From positions 16,232,837-16,296,836 of the forward strand of contig NC_087081.1 in assembly GCF_026151205.1 (NCBI RefSeq): 64,000 nt of DNA, in the 5' to 3' direction. Numbering within the stretch: position 1 is the first letter of the stretch; each line of letters starts with the position of its first letter. The position numbers and the translations under genes are program-made. The notes beneath the pieces were generated by a model. The model ran no database searches. It saw nothing but the letters and a program-made list of their open reading frames with translations, and was not told the origin of the DNA. Origin of the DNA: Bolinopsis microptera. Lineage: Eukaryota > Ctenophora > Tentaculata > Lobata > Bolinopsidae. This document shows positions 1-13,800 of the stretch, piece by piece.

Positions 1-3000
1 TTCATAATCGTTCCGAAATTTATCGTGATTTTAATCACTGCAGCATATCTGGGGCCTTTATTACGATTAGCCTTTCTTTAAGGGTATTTTGCCTTCGACC
101 ATGACATAACTAAATATTCCGAAATTTGGTTAGCCTAGACGTTCAATAGTTGACACTGTTACTCGATTATTCGTTTTCTGCTAAAGTGCTCAAGATATCG
201 TTAGTTTTTACCTCGTTCGTTAACTCCGTGAACATTCCTTTTTATAAGGGGTGATGTTATTCCGTTAAACCATGAGAGTCCAAGTATGAAGTCATCCTTA
301 TCAATCAAAATTTACCTAGTTTCCCATCAACCTCCCACGTCTTTCCATTCCTGTTCTGACTCATTGCAAACCCTGCTCGCTTGAGGCGCAATGAGATTAA
401 CACCACTAAGATCTCAGTAGGTGTCATTTAAAACTTAGGCTGGTTCTCTTTGTAATTCCGCATTCACTCAACCTTAACTTGTTGGTGACTGTCGCGGACG
501 CCCCTCACTTTATCTCCATCTCGCGCCATTTTCAGCCACGGCACCTTCCTTCTCAAGGATCAATTATCAGAAAAATGCAAAAAACCAATCAAATCAACTT
601 GTTGAAAGACGTAATTTTTTTGACGCTTCGTCTGGAAAACGTTTTCTACAAATCTCATCTCCCTTCTAGAATAACCTCTTTATTTCCAGCACACTTACAG
701 TTTAACACCGTCTACCACGGCTCATTGTACACCATAACCGTTTAGGATCCCTGTCTCTCCCTCCCAGAGTTAGGAGAGCTAGTGGGGATAATTGTAACTG
801 TAATCGTCGAGTGAGAGCTGGTCTCTCAGCTACTCGGTTACCTGCTCTTTTCCCTCAGCTAATCGAACCAAGACTCAGCTCCGGCTTATTATACCACTTT
901 TATCTCAACTCTTCACCGCCATTCTCTCTATTTTCGTGAGCTCATCAACTATGACTTCACCTGACTTGACAAGGCTATTTGTACTGGCGCTTCGTCTTGT
1001 CATGATCTATTGTAAAGAATGTTACTTAAAACAGTGTTCATCACTTATTCAGACGGAGGTGATGAATTCTCGCCCATAAGATCAGATCTTGTCATAATCT
1101 CCTAACTTTTCATTTCCACCTCGGCAATTTCTTGAAATACTTTCCGTCACTATGACTGCCTAATCATTTCCACTATTTGAACATAGATCTTTTCTTGACT
1201 ACTGATTTTTAATTTGCATTTAAAACATGAAACCACGAAACATGACATCACATCTTTCAATTCGCGACGTTTTATAATCTCAGCAGTTCGTTCCAGAAAC
1301 ATCCAGACATCTCTGCATTTCCTTGTTCTTCGAAAGAACCCAGTTTTTAGCATCGATAACCCTTATCTAGTTTCTTACCGATAATAAGCCCTGTTTTAAC
1401 CTTTTCTGATAATAAAACCACCATTGCTGGGAAAACCACCATTTCTGGTATTAAAGCTCCATTTTAGGTTTAAAAAAACCCGGTACTGATCAGGTTAATA
1501 TTACGTTATGTCTTCCTCACTAGTATCTGGTATTACTGTAAGGTCTAGTTCTTATTAGATTACGATTCATAGCGTCATCTCAGATAACGCTAATTGCAGA
1601 TAAGGTAAGTGAAGGTACATCTAGTCACCACCACCACAACCGGTATAGTTTAAAATGTAATTTTCGTGATTCTCAGGTTGTTCGGAATCCGTTTATCTTC
1701 TCTTTTTAAGATTTCATTCAGAGTTCTTCAATACCTCTTTCTTCGGTTCCAATTTGATCCATTGTTAAACATTTCCATCTAGATATCTCCTTTATCTGCT
1801 TTCTAATATTATTACCAATGGACACTGGGACAGTTTATAAAGCATAATGCCTACGATTTTACGCCTTGTTGAAACATTCGAATAATTTTTCTACATATCA
1901 TGAATTTTACAATTTGCCCTGAACTCCTAATGTTCCCATGTAAATGTTCTACTTGTAGTATACAAGTATGTCTCACTGCCAAACATGACGTAAGTTCCCC
2001 ATCTACTACACAATTACTGCTCACTTAAGAAGTCCTGTTCCTAGCCTTTACAGACTGCAGTGTGCCAATTAGCTGAAGTACTCTTACAGGGTGTGGCCAC
2101 AGAGCCTTATAAGGAGATGTAGAGACACGTGATGCCCTTATAAGGGGATGTGGCCACAGAGCTAACTCAATTTACTGGTTAATCCCAGAGGAAGTTAGAT
2201 AACAGGTACATGTAGAATGTGGATAGTTAATTATTAATCATGTAATGTTTGTTAAAGCTCGGTCAGTTTTCTTGGCTTTTTCAACTTCTCTCATAGAAAT
2301 GTTTGATGAAGGAGCACTGTGCGTCCTGTGGTTGTGAGTTAGAGGTCTGTAATTGTTGTGGTAATATAACCTGTTACTTAGAATCCCTAAAATCCCAGAC
2401 TCCTGACCCCTTGTCCACCATATCCTGGAAATACGTAATTTTAATTGGAATTTTACGCATTCCCGGATCCTAATCTGAGGATGAATTATAATTGGAGATG
2501 TCACGTGTGACTCACTGTAAATCAAAGTTCCGAACTTGTTTCGTCTGTGTTCCCTGTCCCGTATCAATGACCGGCGAATTCCAAACGGGCGGGGGTTCCA
2601 GGGACCCAGCCAGGAATTTGCGATCCCTGAAAATGAGGCCGTTAGCAGTGTCGAATGTCGCATATTTGGGCAATGACACTGCTGTGTTTGTAATGGTACC
2701 CTCCCACCTTCGTCCCTTTTTAAACGAAAAGTTTACCTAATACTCCAACTGATCGATTACCTAATCGTGAACATATCATACCATTCCTGACATAACTCTC
2801 CATTCCTAGCCTTACTTAATCATTACCAATTATTGAGCATCTTATTTGTCTCTCCATACAATATGAACATCTTAATCACCCTTAACTGACGAATGATGAC
2901 AATTTGCGGCATTTTGAAATGTGTGACATTTATTTAACAATGACTGATTTTGGCCTATATTTAGTGTTAGTTCTTAAATTTTAAGCTTCACTCTCTGATT

Positions 3001-3890
3001 TTAGTATGAACGATATATTTTCAAGTATATGATACCTATTCCTAACTTTTATCATGATAGTTTCTGGGATGACTAGATTAAACACTGCTGAGTATACGTT
3101 TATCTTAATAGTGGTGTTCTTAAACTTCAATTTATTATTATTATTATTGAACAACTCTGGGTTTTGCATCTGTAACAATGTTCACAGTAAGCCTTCAGTC
3201 TCTTAGTGCGAGCTTTATTATCCTTGACAACAAGACTGTATTCTATTGTGCATGTGACTGTTACAAACACAACCGGTCCTCTGTCAAGCAATCAACCGGG
3301 GCTGAAGACCATTTAACTCAGACAGCTCAATCTGAATGTGTCAGAAATGTTTGTAGATTAATTAAACTCTTGCTCGTACCCCTGTCGTGAATAGTACAAG
3401 CTCTCTCTCTCTGTGAGTGTATGCTCTCAGTACCCTACACATATTGTACAGTGTTATGGCGGGAGTTTTGAACCTGAGGTCACGTGACCTACATCCCCTC
3501 TCTACAGAGTGTACCGTGTGAGCTGCGCACTACAAGCTATCTCTCTCTTTATTATGTGTACTGTCCTGGGCCCTTTTAGTCAATATATTATCCATCCTTT
3601 AAGGTAACTTTTAGGACCTTTAAATTTATATGTCGTTCTTTCAAGTTCACTTTACCCTGATTTTAGTTTAGTTGACTCGAAATTTTCAGTTGTTTCCTAC
3701 AAATGGCAAGAGCTCTTTTTATAGCTTCATTTTATCTTAAAAATGGAATTCTTCTTTAGTCAGAGGTTTAATTTTGTGAATAGGTTAATTTTGTAACTCA
3801 TAGATTTTAGGTTGATAATAGCTTGCTATTTTGCAATAGCAAAAAGTGACTACTACTGCTATAATCCAAGACAAAAGCAGATATATATAG
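1..3890. other. Intergenic stretch without a supportable gene
   Basis: AT-rich sequence with short open frames only. None has codon bias, splice context or a protein I recognise. The overlapping opposite-strand frames at 2238-2740 are of chance type. The stretch holds two CArG-like boxes (listed separately) and a CACGTG site near 3480. It could contain upstream non-coding exons or regulatory DNA of the gene that starts at 7839, but nothing in the sequence proves that. Confidence 0.5.
2105..2145. promoter_or_regulatory. Two CArG-like boxes flanking a CACGTG E-box
   Basis: CCTTATAAGG occurs at 2105-2114 and again at 2136-2145, with CACGTG between them. Both decamers match the SRF (serum response factor) consensus CC(A/T)6GG exactly. 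A third copy lies at 5629-5638, again beside CACGTG sites. Whether SRF binds here is inference from the motif. Confidence 0.35.
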
Positions 3891-4870
3891 TTGCTTGCCC
3901 ACGTCACGAATAACCAAATAAGGTATAATTGGCCGTTTAATGGGAGCAAACCTCTCTACCTCGCTCCTCAAACCGTTATTGCTTTGAACCGTTTATTGCT
4001 TCTGAGAGGCACCATTTTTAGTAAAACAGTAAGCTTTAACTTTCTTATTCCTTTTCAAATGATCTGTCTAAAAGAGAGGCTGTTCTACAAGACCCTCTTA
4101 GTCAGGAATATTTTGTTCGTACGTGAACTGCGTCCTGCCACGGTATGCCACCGACTTTTTATCATGTTTCAGAGCTACAGAGATCGATAAAAGTTCCAAG
4201 TTTTAATTCTGTCCGTATACTGCAGATTTCAGAGTACCGCCAGTCTTGATGAAACACTTGTCAGTGATTGGTAGATAACTTTGCAGGTTTACACGTACAT
4301 TGAGTGTACAGCTGTAAAACTGTGTCTGCAGACTCTGCTATGTCTACTGTGTGTTTAGTCTGCCTCAGGGTCGTTTACATTCTCCTTTTAGAATTTGTCT
4401 TCTGGCAATATTACGTTTTGGGCATTTTTAATAAATACTTCTTGGGGTGACTGGATCATGTTTAGATAACATTAACATCTGCTGAAAAGGAGTTTATTGA
4501 AAGAGGAGCTGGATATTGATTGGCCAACTGTTGGCAGTGTTGGTCACGTGATGTTTAAAAGTAGCAGCTGTCATCTGCCTCCGCAAACATCTCGCAAACA
4601 CTCTCCCACTATCTCAGCTGGGTTCATATAGCCTACCACTTCATATTATATGTATAAGTATTTGCAATTTAAAGCGGGGGAAGCCTAATAATTACTTAGA
4701 ACGGTGGTGTCGGATGATTCTAATTAGTAACAGATATTAGCTGGTGTACTGTGTCTAGTGTCTACAGTCCCCCACATACCTGCACAGTGCACTCTACAGG
4801 GTTGTGAGGGGGAGCTGGGTTCGTGTGTCTTTAATTCTTTAATTGGGAGGAGGGTTTAAAGGGTACAGCT

Positions 4871-4989
4871 CTCAGTTGTTGTGTAGTTCGTACTGGCGGT
4901 GCTGATCTGCAATATCTGCAATATATTGTGTTGCTCAGTTGTTGTGTAGTTCGTACTGGCGGTGCTGATCTGCCATATATTGTGTTGCT
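4871..4989 (+). repeat. Two-copy direct repeat, about 60 bp
   Basis: A segment beginning ctcagttgttgtgtagttcg is followed by a near-identical second copy that starts about 65 bp later and ends with the same atattgtgttgct. This looks like a simple recent tandem duplication. Confidence 0.7.
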
Positions 4990-5989
4990 ATGTTTATAAT
5001 GCTGAATTCAAGCATTATCATTGTTTTAGATTCCTTATGTTCTACCTTCTAATATTTTCTAAAATAGGTATTGGATGAATTCATAACTTAGAATCCTTTA
5101 CGATACTAATGATTCCCCTTCAGAAAATTTGTTTCTGGTTATTTTCCTTTTAAAATATTTTTCACGCCGCCTTCTTGACTACGGTAAACCAACTTATGCC
5201 TGATGGTCCTTCATAAATCGGTCTACTAACTCATTAACGGACGTAATTGCCTAAAATTCCCTTGATTCTCCAATATGGCATTATTGCACTTCGCACGATG
5301 TAATCTTCATGCTTTGTTACCATGTTACTTTTATATCAGATATAAATAGTCCAACTTCAATGCACTTTGCAATCTTTTAACTTGGTCCATTAGCAGACAG
5401 GAAAACGGGCAACAGCCAGTAGGGAGCCAGTAGGGAGCCTATCACAGGATCACGTGATGGTGTCCCACCAATCACCTCTCATTTCCCGTCTCGCGTGATC
5501 ATCTGTAAATACAGGCAGTAAATCCACCAAATAATGATGCTAAGTTAGATTTACTTTCTTGCCCGCCCTTATTTAGTAAAAACATGTGACTAGGCGAGCC
5601 CATTTTTAGCCATACCACGTGACATGTCCCTTATAAGGAAATCACGTGACAAGCTGCAACTTCTTACTGTTCGTGTTTTACCGGAATTGCTTTATTTTCA
5701 GTGCTAGGAGGATTGTTCTTCTTGATACTGTCTAACATTTGTTATTTAACGGTTGCAGACTACTTTTGATATTATTACTGAAAGGGTTGACTCTAGCACA
5801 TAATAGGCGACGTGAGGGAAGCAAAATGTTGTTTATATCGGGGCATTTCATTTTCAGGTTGTTTAATTCAGCGTAGTGCTATAATACTACTACCAACGCT
5901 TAGTCGTGCGATTACCGTATTCTGGTCCGTACATCTAATAAACTGGTTTCGGTTTGTTTTACTTTGTTCTAGTAATAGTAACTTGTGAT

Positions 5990-6026
5990 ATCACGTGACG
6001 TCATCACAATATCACGTGACGTCATC
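5990..6026. promoter_or_regulatory. Composite E-box/CRE sites, two tandem copies
   Basis: TCACGTGACGTCA occurs twice within 37 bp. Each copy overlaps an E-box (CACGTG, bound by MITF/TFE/USF-type bHLH-Zip factors) with a cAMP-response element core (TGACGTCA). The same combination recurs at 11555, 12988, 17311, 44281 and 49987. Confidence 0.4.
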
Positions 6027-6080
6027 ATGATAACATATTGACCCAGTATCGGCATGTTAACACATAGCTATTGATTATAG

Positions 6081-6740
6081 CAGGGCTTGTATAGCGCAAG
6101 AGGAGGTGGTTTGTATGCAGCAGAACAATAATAACCTCACCAGGGCTTGTATAGCGCAAGAGGAGGTGGTTTGTATGCAGCAGAACAATAATAACCTCAC
6201 CAGGGCTTGTATAGCGCAAGAGGAGGTGGTTTGTATGCAGCAGAACAATAATAACCTCACCAGGGCTTGTATAGCGCAAGAGGAGGTGGTTTGTATGCAG
6301 CAGAACAATAATAACCTCACCAGGGCTTGTATAGCGCAAGAGGAGGTGGTTTGTATGCAGCAGAACAATAATAACCTCACCAGGGCTTGTATAGCGCAAG
6401 AGGAGGTGGTTTGTATGCAGCAGAACAATAATAACCTCACCAGGGCTTGTATAGCGCAAGAGGAGGTGGTTTGTATGCAGCAGAACAATAATAACCTCAC
6501 CAGGGCTTGTATAGCGCAAGAGGAGGTGGTTTGTATGCAGCAGAACAATAATAACCTCATCAGGGCTTGTATAGCGCAAGAGGAGGTGGTTTGTATGCAG
6601 CAGAACAATAATAACCTCACCAGGGCTTGTATAGCGCAAGAGGAGGTGGTTTGTATGCAGCAGAACAATAATAACCTCACCAGGGCTTGTATAGCGCAAG
6701 AGGAGGTGGTTTGTTTGCAGCAGAACAATAATAACCTCAT
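6081..6740 (+). repeat. 60-bp minisatellite, 11 near-perfect copies
   Basis: Exactly eleven 60-bp units (660 bp) begin cagggcttgtatagcgcaag. By eye I see only about three single-base differences among the copies. Because 60 is a multiple of three and the unit lacks stops in several frames, long open frames of 214-224 codons arise on both strands. I treat these as by-products of the repeat, not genes. The near identity implies recent expansion or strong homogenisation. Confidence 0.95.
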
Positions 6741-7072
6741 CGGAATGTAGGCCGTTATTACGAGTTACTCATTATATTTAAAACTTACTGTTTACGATAT
6801 AATGGCACCAGTTTTTATCACTGTCTTCTGTATATATTTCCTCATCGTTAGCCGCCCTTATCATTGTCCACTTTTACTGCTCCACTTTAAGCTTATCCAC
6901 TGATTTTAAGTATAGGCCGTTTCTTTGAACACATGATAAAAAACGATTTGTCATTCCTAACCTGCTCTTCAAATAAATCTATAGAATTTTATTAATTTAT
7001 CAAGTTAATGACGAAACTTCGTGATTGCTCAAAGGAGCACTATATAATTCGTGAACGGTAATATTAATGTAT

Positions 7073-7425
7073 AGTTATTAGTTACAGTACTCACTAATAG
7101 TTATTATTAGTTACAGTACACACTAATAGTTATTATTAGTTACAGTACCCACTAATAGTTATTATTAGTTACAGTACTCACTAATAGTTATTATTAGTTA
7201 CAGTACCCACTAATAGTTATTATTAGTTACAGTACCCACTAATAGTTATTATTAGTTACAGTACCCACTAATAGTTATTATTAGTTACAGTACTCACTAA
7301 TAGTTATTATTAGTTACAGTACTCACTAATAGTTATTATTAGTTACAGTACCCACTAATAGTTATTATTAGTTACAGTACTCACTAATAGTTATTATTAG
7401 TTACACTAATAGTTATTATTAGTTA
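7073..7425 (+). repeat. 29-bp AT-rich minisatellite, about 12 copies
   Basis: The unit contains actaatagttattattagtt followed by acagtaccc or a close variant. The array ends with two shortened copies near 7400-7425. Confidence 0.9.
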
Positions 7426-7685
7426 AAGTGACCACTCGTTAGTTTTACTTAGTCTTTAGTTTTCAGTACTTATTGTGCTCACTGATAAATTCTATCGTGC
7501 GCGTGGTGCAGTGTTAGTACATATTGTTTTTATTAACGAATTGACTGTGCATGTGATCGTTCACTCTCTTTTTACATTCATATCCTCGGATGATTTTGCC
7601 TTTAATTTCTGTTCATTTTTTTTCGTTGGCTTTAATACTAACTACATGCTAACTAACAGTAACCTACATTAATTATAATTATGCT

Positions 7686-7747
7686 ATAAATATCATTAAC
7701 TATTCTTTAATATCATTAACTATTCTTTAATATCATTAACTATTCTT
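7686..7747 (+). repeat. 20-bp repeat, three copies
   Basis: aatatcattaactattcttt is repeated three times about 65 bp before the proposed splice acceptor at 7810 of the plus-strand gene. Confidence 0.85.
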
Positions 7748-7838
7748 ACTTTAAAGGTTACTTTATTCAACTCTGAAATAATTGTAATATTAACTGTAAC
7801 TCTAATTGTAGGGTCGCTCCAGTAAATTAGAAATCACA

Positions 7839-10800
7839 ATGGTTGACACAGAAACAACACCAGTTCCAGAAGTTGCTGAAACTACCAAAGCCCAGGTAAA
7901 CCATACTTTTCTTTCTTGCAATATTTCTGCTATATTTGACAGATCTTTGAATCCTGTTAAAGGAAACAACTTAACTAACTGCCCAACCTCCCCAGGTTGA
8001 AGAACCAGTTGCTGAACCTGTAGTTAATGGGGATCACGTTGAATCAGAAGAGGAGAAGTTATCTGAATCTGAAGAGAAAGATAGTGCTGTGAAGGAGAGC
8101 GTGCCCGTTGAAGAAGCAGCCCCCGCAGAAGAAGCCGCTCCAGTAGAAGAAGCCGCTCCAGTAGAAGAAGCCGCTCCAGTAGAAGAAGCCGCTCCAGTAG
8201 AAGAAGCGGCACCTGTAGAAGAAGCCGCTCCAGTAGAAGAAGCAGCTCCAGTAGAAGAAGTAGCACCTGTAGAAGAAGCCGCTCCAGTAGAAGAAGCAAC
8301 TCCCGCTGTTGTGGAAGAAACGCCATCACCAGTGGAAGAGCCTGAAATTGCAGTAAGTAAAAAGTTTAGAGTTTGAACTTATGTGATGTTTTGTGTCGTG
8401 TAACGTGTTTGTGTGCAACTGTGCGCTTAAAGCAGCGCTGACCTTGGTGAACGCTTTCTGTAGTGCAGTGAATATTATAATTGTCACCTGCCTACCTAAT
8501 TGCATTGGGAATCAGTCCCCCCTTTAACCATTATGTCACTTCATTGCATCCCTAAAGTAGCTATCACCTACTGAGTACTGAGTGATCTTTCTCTCACATC
8601 TGTCAAAACACAACCCGCTCAAAACACAACCCCCTCAAAACATAAACTGGCTCCCCTCATGAGTTTGAAAGTCTTTTTCACAGTCTAAAGAAGAAGATCC
8701 AGTTCCTGAAGAACCGGCATCCGCAGAAGAACCTGTAGTAGAAGAACCTGCAGTAGAAGAACCTGTAGTTGACGAACCCGCAGTCACTAAAGAACCTGCA
8801 GCCATTGTAGAACCTGCAGCCGTCGAGGAACCTGCAGCTGTTGAAGAAACTGCAGCTGTTGAAGAACCTGCAGCTGTTGAGGAACCTGCAGCCGTCGAGG
8901 CACCTGCAGCTGTCGAGGAACCCGCAGCCGTCGAAGAACCAGCAGCCGTTGAGAAACCTGCAGCTGTCGAGGAACCTGCAGCTGTTGAGGCACCTGCAGC
9001 CGTCGAGGAACCTGCAGCTGTTGAAGAACCTGCAGCCGTCGAAGAACCAGCAGCTGTTGAAGAACCTGCAGCTGTTGAAGAACCTGCAGCTGTTGAAGAA
9101 CCGGCAGCTGTTGAAGAACCTGCAGCTGTTGAAGAACCGGCAGCCGTTGAAGAACCGGCAGCCGTTGTAGAACCTGCAACTGTTGAGGAACCTGCAGCTG
9201 TTGAGGAACCTGCAGCCGTCGAGGAACCAGCAGCCGTTGAGGAACCTGCAGCTGTCGAGGAACCCGCAGCCGTTGAGGAACCAGCAGCCGTCGAAGAACC
9301 TGCAGCTGTTGAAAAACCGGCAGCCGTTGAAGAACCTGCAGCTGTTGAGGAACCTGCAGCCGTTGAAGAACCTGCAGCCGTTGAAGAACCTGCAGCCGTT
9401 GAAGAACCTGCAGCCGTTGAAGAACCTGCAGCCGTTGAAGAACCTGCAGCCGTTGAAGAACCTGCAGCCGTCGAGGAACCCGCAGCTGTCGAGGAAGATG
9501 CAGCTGTCCAAGAACCTGCAGCCGTTGAAGAACCGGTAGATGCCTCCGTAGCAGCAGAAGTGGCTGCAGCTGCCGCCATAGTCGAGGAGGCGTTCAACAA
9601 GGAGGAGTCTCTGGAAGCCCCGGTAAGATTTCCGGGGAGCTGTTGAACCTTATGTAGCATTGCTATAATTTGAACCTTATGTAGCATTGCTATAATTTGA
9701 ACCTTATGTAGCATTGCTATAATTTGAACCTGTCGATCGGGCTAAAAAAATAAACTTAAGTTATTGGCCACATTCAGTCGTCTACATTTTTCACAAAATT
9801 CTTATTATTGTCAGTTTTTCATGTTCAGCTCAATCTTTTAAACCTTTCCTGCATGTTCCAAGCTGCACGTTCTTCCCATTTCTCTCTCAATTTCAGTCAG
9901 CACTGCTTTTGTTTTACACCAGCTCCATTTGGAACTAATTCAGATTGTTAGATTGGGTTAATTTTTGTTTAAATACGTTAGGCTGTGTTGAGTGTCTGAT
10001 TTTGCATGTCTTTGCTTTAAAACTTTACCCTAGGCAATATGCTTATGGAACATGTTATTTTGTTCAATTTAAGTTCTTATAAAAGAGATTATTGTTATTT
10101 TGAATGATAGCAGCATGATCTCATGATTTAACCATAAGTTCTACTGTCGCACAATATTATAATTTTAGTACTGTCAATATAAAATATTACGATTAATTTA
10201 AACTGTCGTCCGCCAGGCAGAAGAAGCTGCACCTGATGCTGCACCCTGCTGCTGAAGAGGCACCTGCTGAGGTAGCTGCCGAGGAAGAAACACCCAAAGA
10301 AGAAGAAAAGAAGCCAGAGTGTGAAACTCCTTCAAAAAAGAAGGGTCTTATGTCCAAGTAAGAACTCTCCTTTCACTCAAGATTGTGGATTGTGGAATCG
10401 TTGCCATTTTCAATTATCGTCTCGGAAATTTCAGGCCATTCATTTGAGATGTGCAAACGGCGATCATTCATGAGATTCGTGTCACTTTCTTATGTTTAAA
10501 GAATTAAACACTATTTACATTAATTTCAAATTAGTTCTGTAATCCAGAGAAGTAACAATCCCTTGCTACTGCAAGGAAGAGAGTTTTAATTCTCACAACT
10601 TTTTACAAATGCATCCTGTGTAGGCTGGGTCTGAAGTTCCCGAAGAAGAGAAGAAGGAAGTAGCTGCGGAGGAAGAGAAACCAGCCGAAGAGGAGGCAGC
10701 CGTTGAGGAGGAGGCTGAACCTGCTGCCGAACCTGCTGCTGAAGAGGTAGCTTTTAATTCTTAACAATTGTAGGGGGTTTTTAGAGTTGAACATATTAAG

Positions 10801-13800
10801 TCAGCAAGACAAAATGTTGGTTAATGTATCGTTCAGAAGTCCCCACGCAATGTCAGATTTTGCTTATTTTTGTTGCTATTTTGGACGTTTTGTGCAGCGA
10901 AAAATTCAGGAGATTAATTATAAGACAGTTTTAACTGCAGTTAAACTGTGCCACCTCCTTCTTTTACATTTTTCTGTTCGTGTATATCAAACAACGAGCA
11001 GTTTCACATTTTCCGTGCGACTGTCATTGGTTAATAAATTGAGCCATCTTCCGTAATTGGGTTAATAAAATTCTTAAACCGACGAAGGCTCGGCTAAGTT
11101 TAGGATAATTTCAAGATGATGGAAGTTTATTTTTGGTAAATTGCGCAAGTTGTTCGGACTAATTCTATTTCCGAGGGGTACATGGGATGCCGTTAAATTT
11201 GGAATTAAAATTACGTAAATAAATAAATCCTGGCTCACTTTTTAAACTTATTGTGACAAATTCTTGTGATCAACCGAGCATTCATTAAGTTTATTTCGCT
11301 GTTTCTTCGGTGAAAAATTTCTCTTTGAAAGATATAAGTAACTCTCTAAAGAAGCATTAGTAGTGATCATTCACCCGCGCATGTATGATATTATATTTAG
11401 AAAATATTGCTACATAACATGACCAGGCCAAGCAAATCTCTAAAGCTGGTCGCTGAGCCTCATTATTCCATATATGGCAATGTACTGAGACTAATTAGTG
11501 AGATTGCAGATTGAGTAAGGTGAGGGTGTAGGTAGCATTTGTACTGTGTGTTCTATCACGTGATAAGACGGGTTATGACGTCATGTCACGTGATGTGACG
11601 TCATCAACGTGGTGGTCGGCTAGTTTTTATAAACATTTAATCTTCTCTGGCTAGAAAGATTGGGAGAGATTTAGAAATTTCTAATATCGTGGATATAGGT
11701 TATGTCAGCATAAGTGTTAAAATATCGGTACATCTACGATTCGTTGGTTTTGGGGCGTTATCAGCGATTACGTAATTGTTTATACGAAAGAACAGGGCAT
11801 CTAGTACCATTACGGACCATAAATAACGTATCATAGTGACAAAGAGCTGTGTATTGGAACAAGATGCATGATCCCCGGTCCTTTATCTATAATATTGAAT
11901 AGATGGGTAATTTGTCCGCTAAGTGTCGTGTCTGATAATACTCCTTCATAATACTCCTCATTGGTCATGTCTAACATTATGAGAAGCACCTGGTCTGCAG
12001 CTGAATAAAGTAGGAGCTATTATAAAGGAGTATTATAAAGACCTCTCATGTAACCTTCTCGTACTACGTTTCTTGTGGAAGATGGGTTAGACGCGCACTC
12101 TGAACCAGATTCTGTTGTAGAACAACTTTAAACCCAGAAATGTATAAATACATATGAGTCACGTGTCAGCAAATATTAATTGCAGTCTTCATTTGCCTCA
12201 ACATTCTACCACGACCCGGCTACATGCTACATAGAGGCCAGGGGGGGGGGGGGCAATACACACGCGTATTGTATTTGTATCATTGTAACATTAAGTGTCA
12301 TGATATTAATAGCCTCTATGTTCTTCTTTTGTACAATCTTCAACCGGAAGACTTTCGGCGGGAGCTTTGAGCGGGGAATTCTATGAAGGAAATGACAAGA
12401 AACTATTATACTTAAAATTTACATAATTTACACATTTTGTAGATATTAATAATATTATTGCTAACGTGTGTTCCCCAGACACCTGCTCCTGCAGCTGAAG
12501 AAGAAGTGGTAGAGACTCCAGCTGAAGAGACAACTGAAGAACAACCTGAGAAGAAGAAGAAGACTAACATAATTAAGAGATTGTCACAACGCGGACTCAA
12601 GAAGCTGAGGAAGGTGAGATAAGGATTAATTATTTAGTCTGTAGTGTCCCCCCCCCCCCCCCCCTCCCCCCCCCCCCCCCCTCCAGCTCCCCCCCCCCCC
12701 CCCTGTAGGGACAGTTTTGTAAATCTGGAGCAATTACAGATCTAAAACTGCCTGTTTTATATGGTAGCAATGTGATACTCGCAATATTATATTTACTGTC
12801 CAGTAAATTAAACTAAACACGTTTTTTTGGTTAAAAAGCACGTTTCGTTAGTGAAAATGTCTTTAATTATCAGTAAACACTGCAAATGTTAGTGGAGAAG
12901 CCCTTGAACCCACCTTCTCACATGAATTTTATTAAATACTTCGCATATTTCTGTGTCATTATAAGAACCTCTGATTCCTTCATTTAACCACGTGACACTA
13001 CACGTGACATTACGAGTTTGGTTTGATGACGTCACATTATCAGTTTGGTTTGATGACGTCACCTAGCATCAAATATTGTGACGACAGTTTCAATCCGGAT
13101 ATCCCCACTCTAATACCAGGTCAATTAGGTGGCCCAGCTATATCTACATTTAGATTTGACACTGTTCCCCGTCCTGTGAAATTACCTCGAGGTGTAGCTG
13201 TCAGGTTTAACTTCACGTGACCACGTTTTAACCAACCGGAATTCAGCTTTACAGCACGTGATCTCGTCTTGACCAATAGCAGATCACAGTTATCAGGGTA
13301 ATTTCCCGACAACTGTCATTTTAGTGTGGTGTTATGTTAATACCCCCCTCCTACTTGGCAATCTCCCTGGTCAGAAGAATCCTTCTCGGTGAGAGGGACC
13401 CAGTTTTTAAAGGGAATTAGAGTTTATATCAGTAACCAGGATTTTATCCTGGTAGAAAGGTTATAGGATAAGTCCAGGAGCTATACAGTGTACCCAGTAT
13501 ACAATATACAGTGTACCCAGTATACAATATACAGTGTACCCAGTATGCAATATACAGTGTACCCAGTATACAATATACAGTGTACCCAGTATACAATATA
13601 CAGTGTACCCAGTATACAATATACAGTGTACCCAGTATACAATATACAGTGTACCCAGTATACAATATACAGTGTACCCAGTATACAGTATACAGTGTAC
13701 CCAGTATACAATATACAGTGTACCCAGTATACAATATACAGTGTACCCAGTATACAATATACAGTGTACCCAGTATACAATATACAGTGTACCCAGTATA

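Larger units (their letters stand above)
3891..6080. other. Intergenic stretch with E-box sites and a short duplication
   Basis: No convincing coding sequence. It contains several CACGTG sites (about 4544, 5451, 5617 and 5643), a third CArG-like box at 5629-5638 and an imperfect direct duplication at 4871-4989. It may be distal upstream sequence of the gene starting at 7839. Confidence 0.4.

Noticed and set aside
2238-2740. Overlapping ORFs of 141 and 82 codons on opposite strands
   Set aside because: No recognisable domain, no splice or polyadenylation context, ordinary chance length.
6025-6750. Three overlapping ORFs of 214-224 codons
   Set aside because: All come from the 60-bp tandem repeat, which lacks stops in several frames. 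No splice signals or non-repeat coding sequence.
8024-9714. Opposite-strand and out-of-phase ORFs in the 18-bp repeat exons (including a 359-codon frame)
   Set aside because: Shadows of the [12 protein letters not shown] repeat. The phase flanked by matching splice sites on the plus strand is the coding one.
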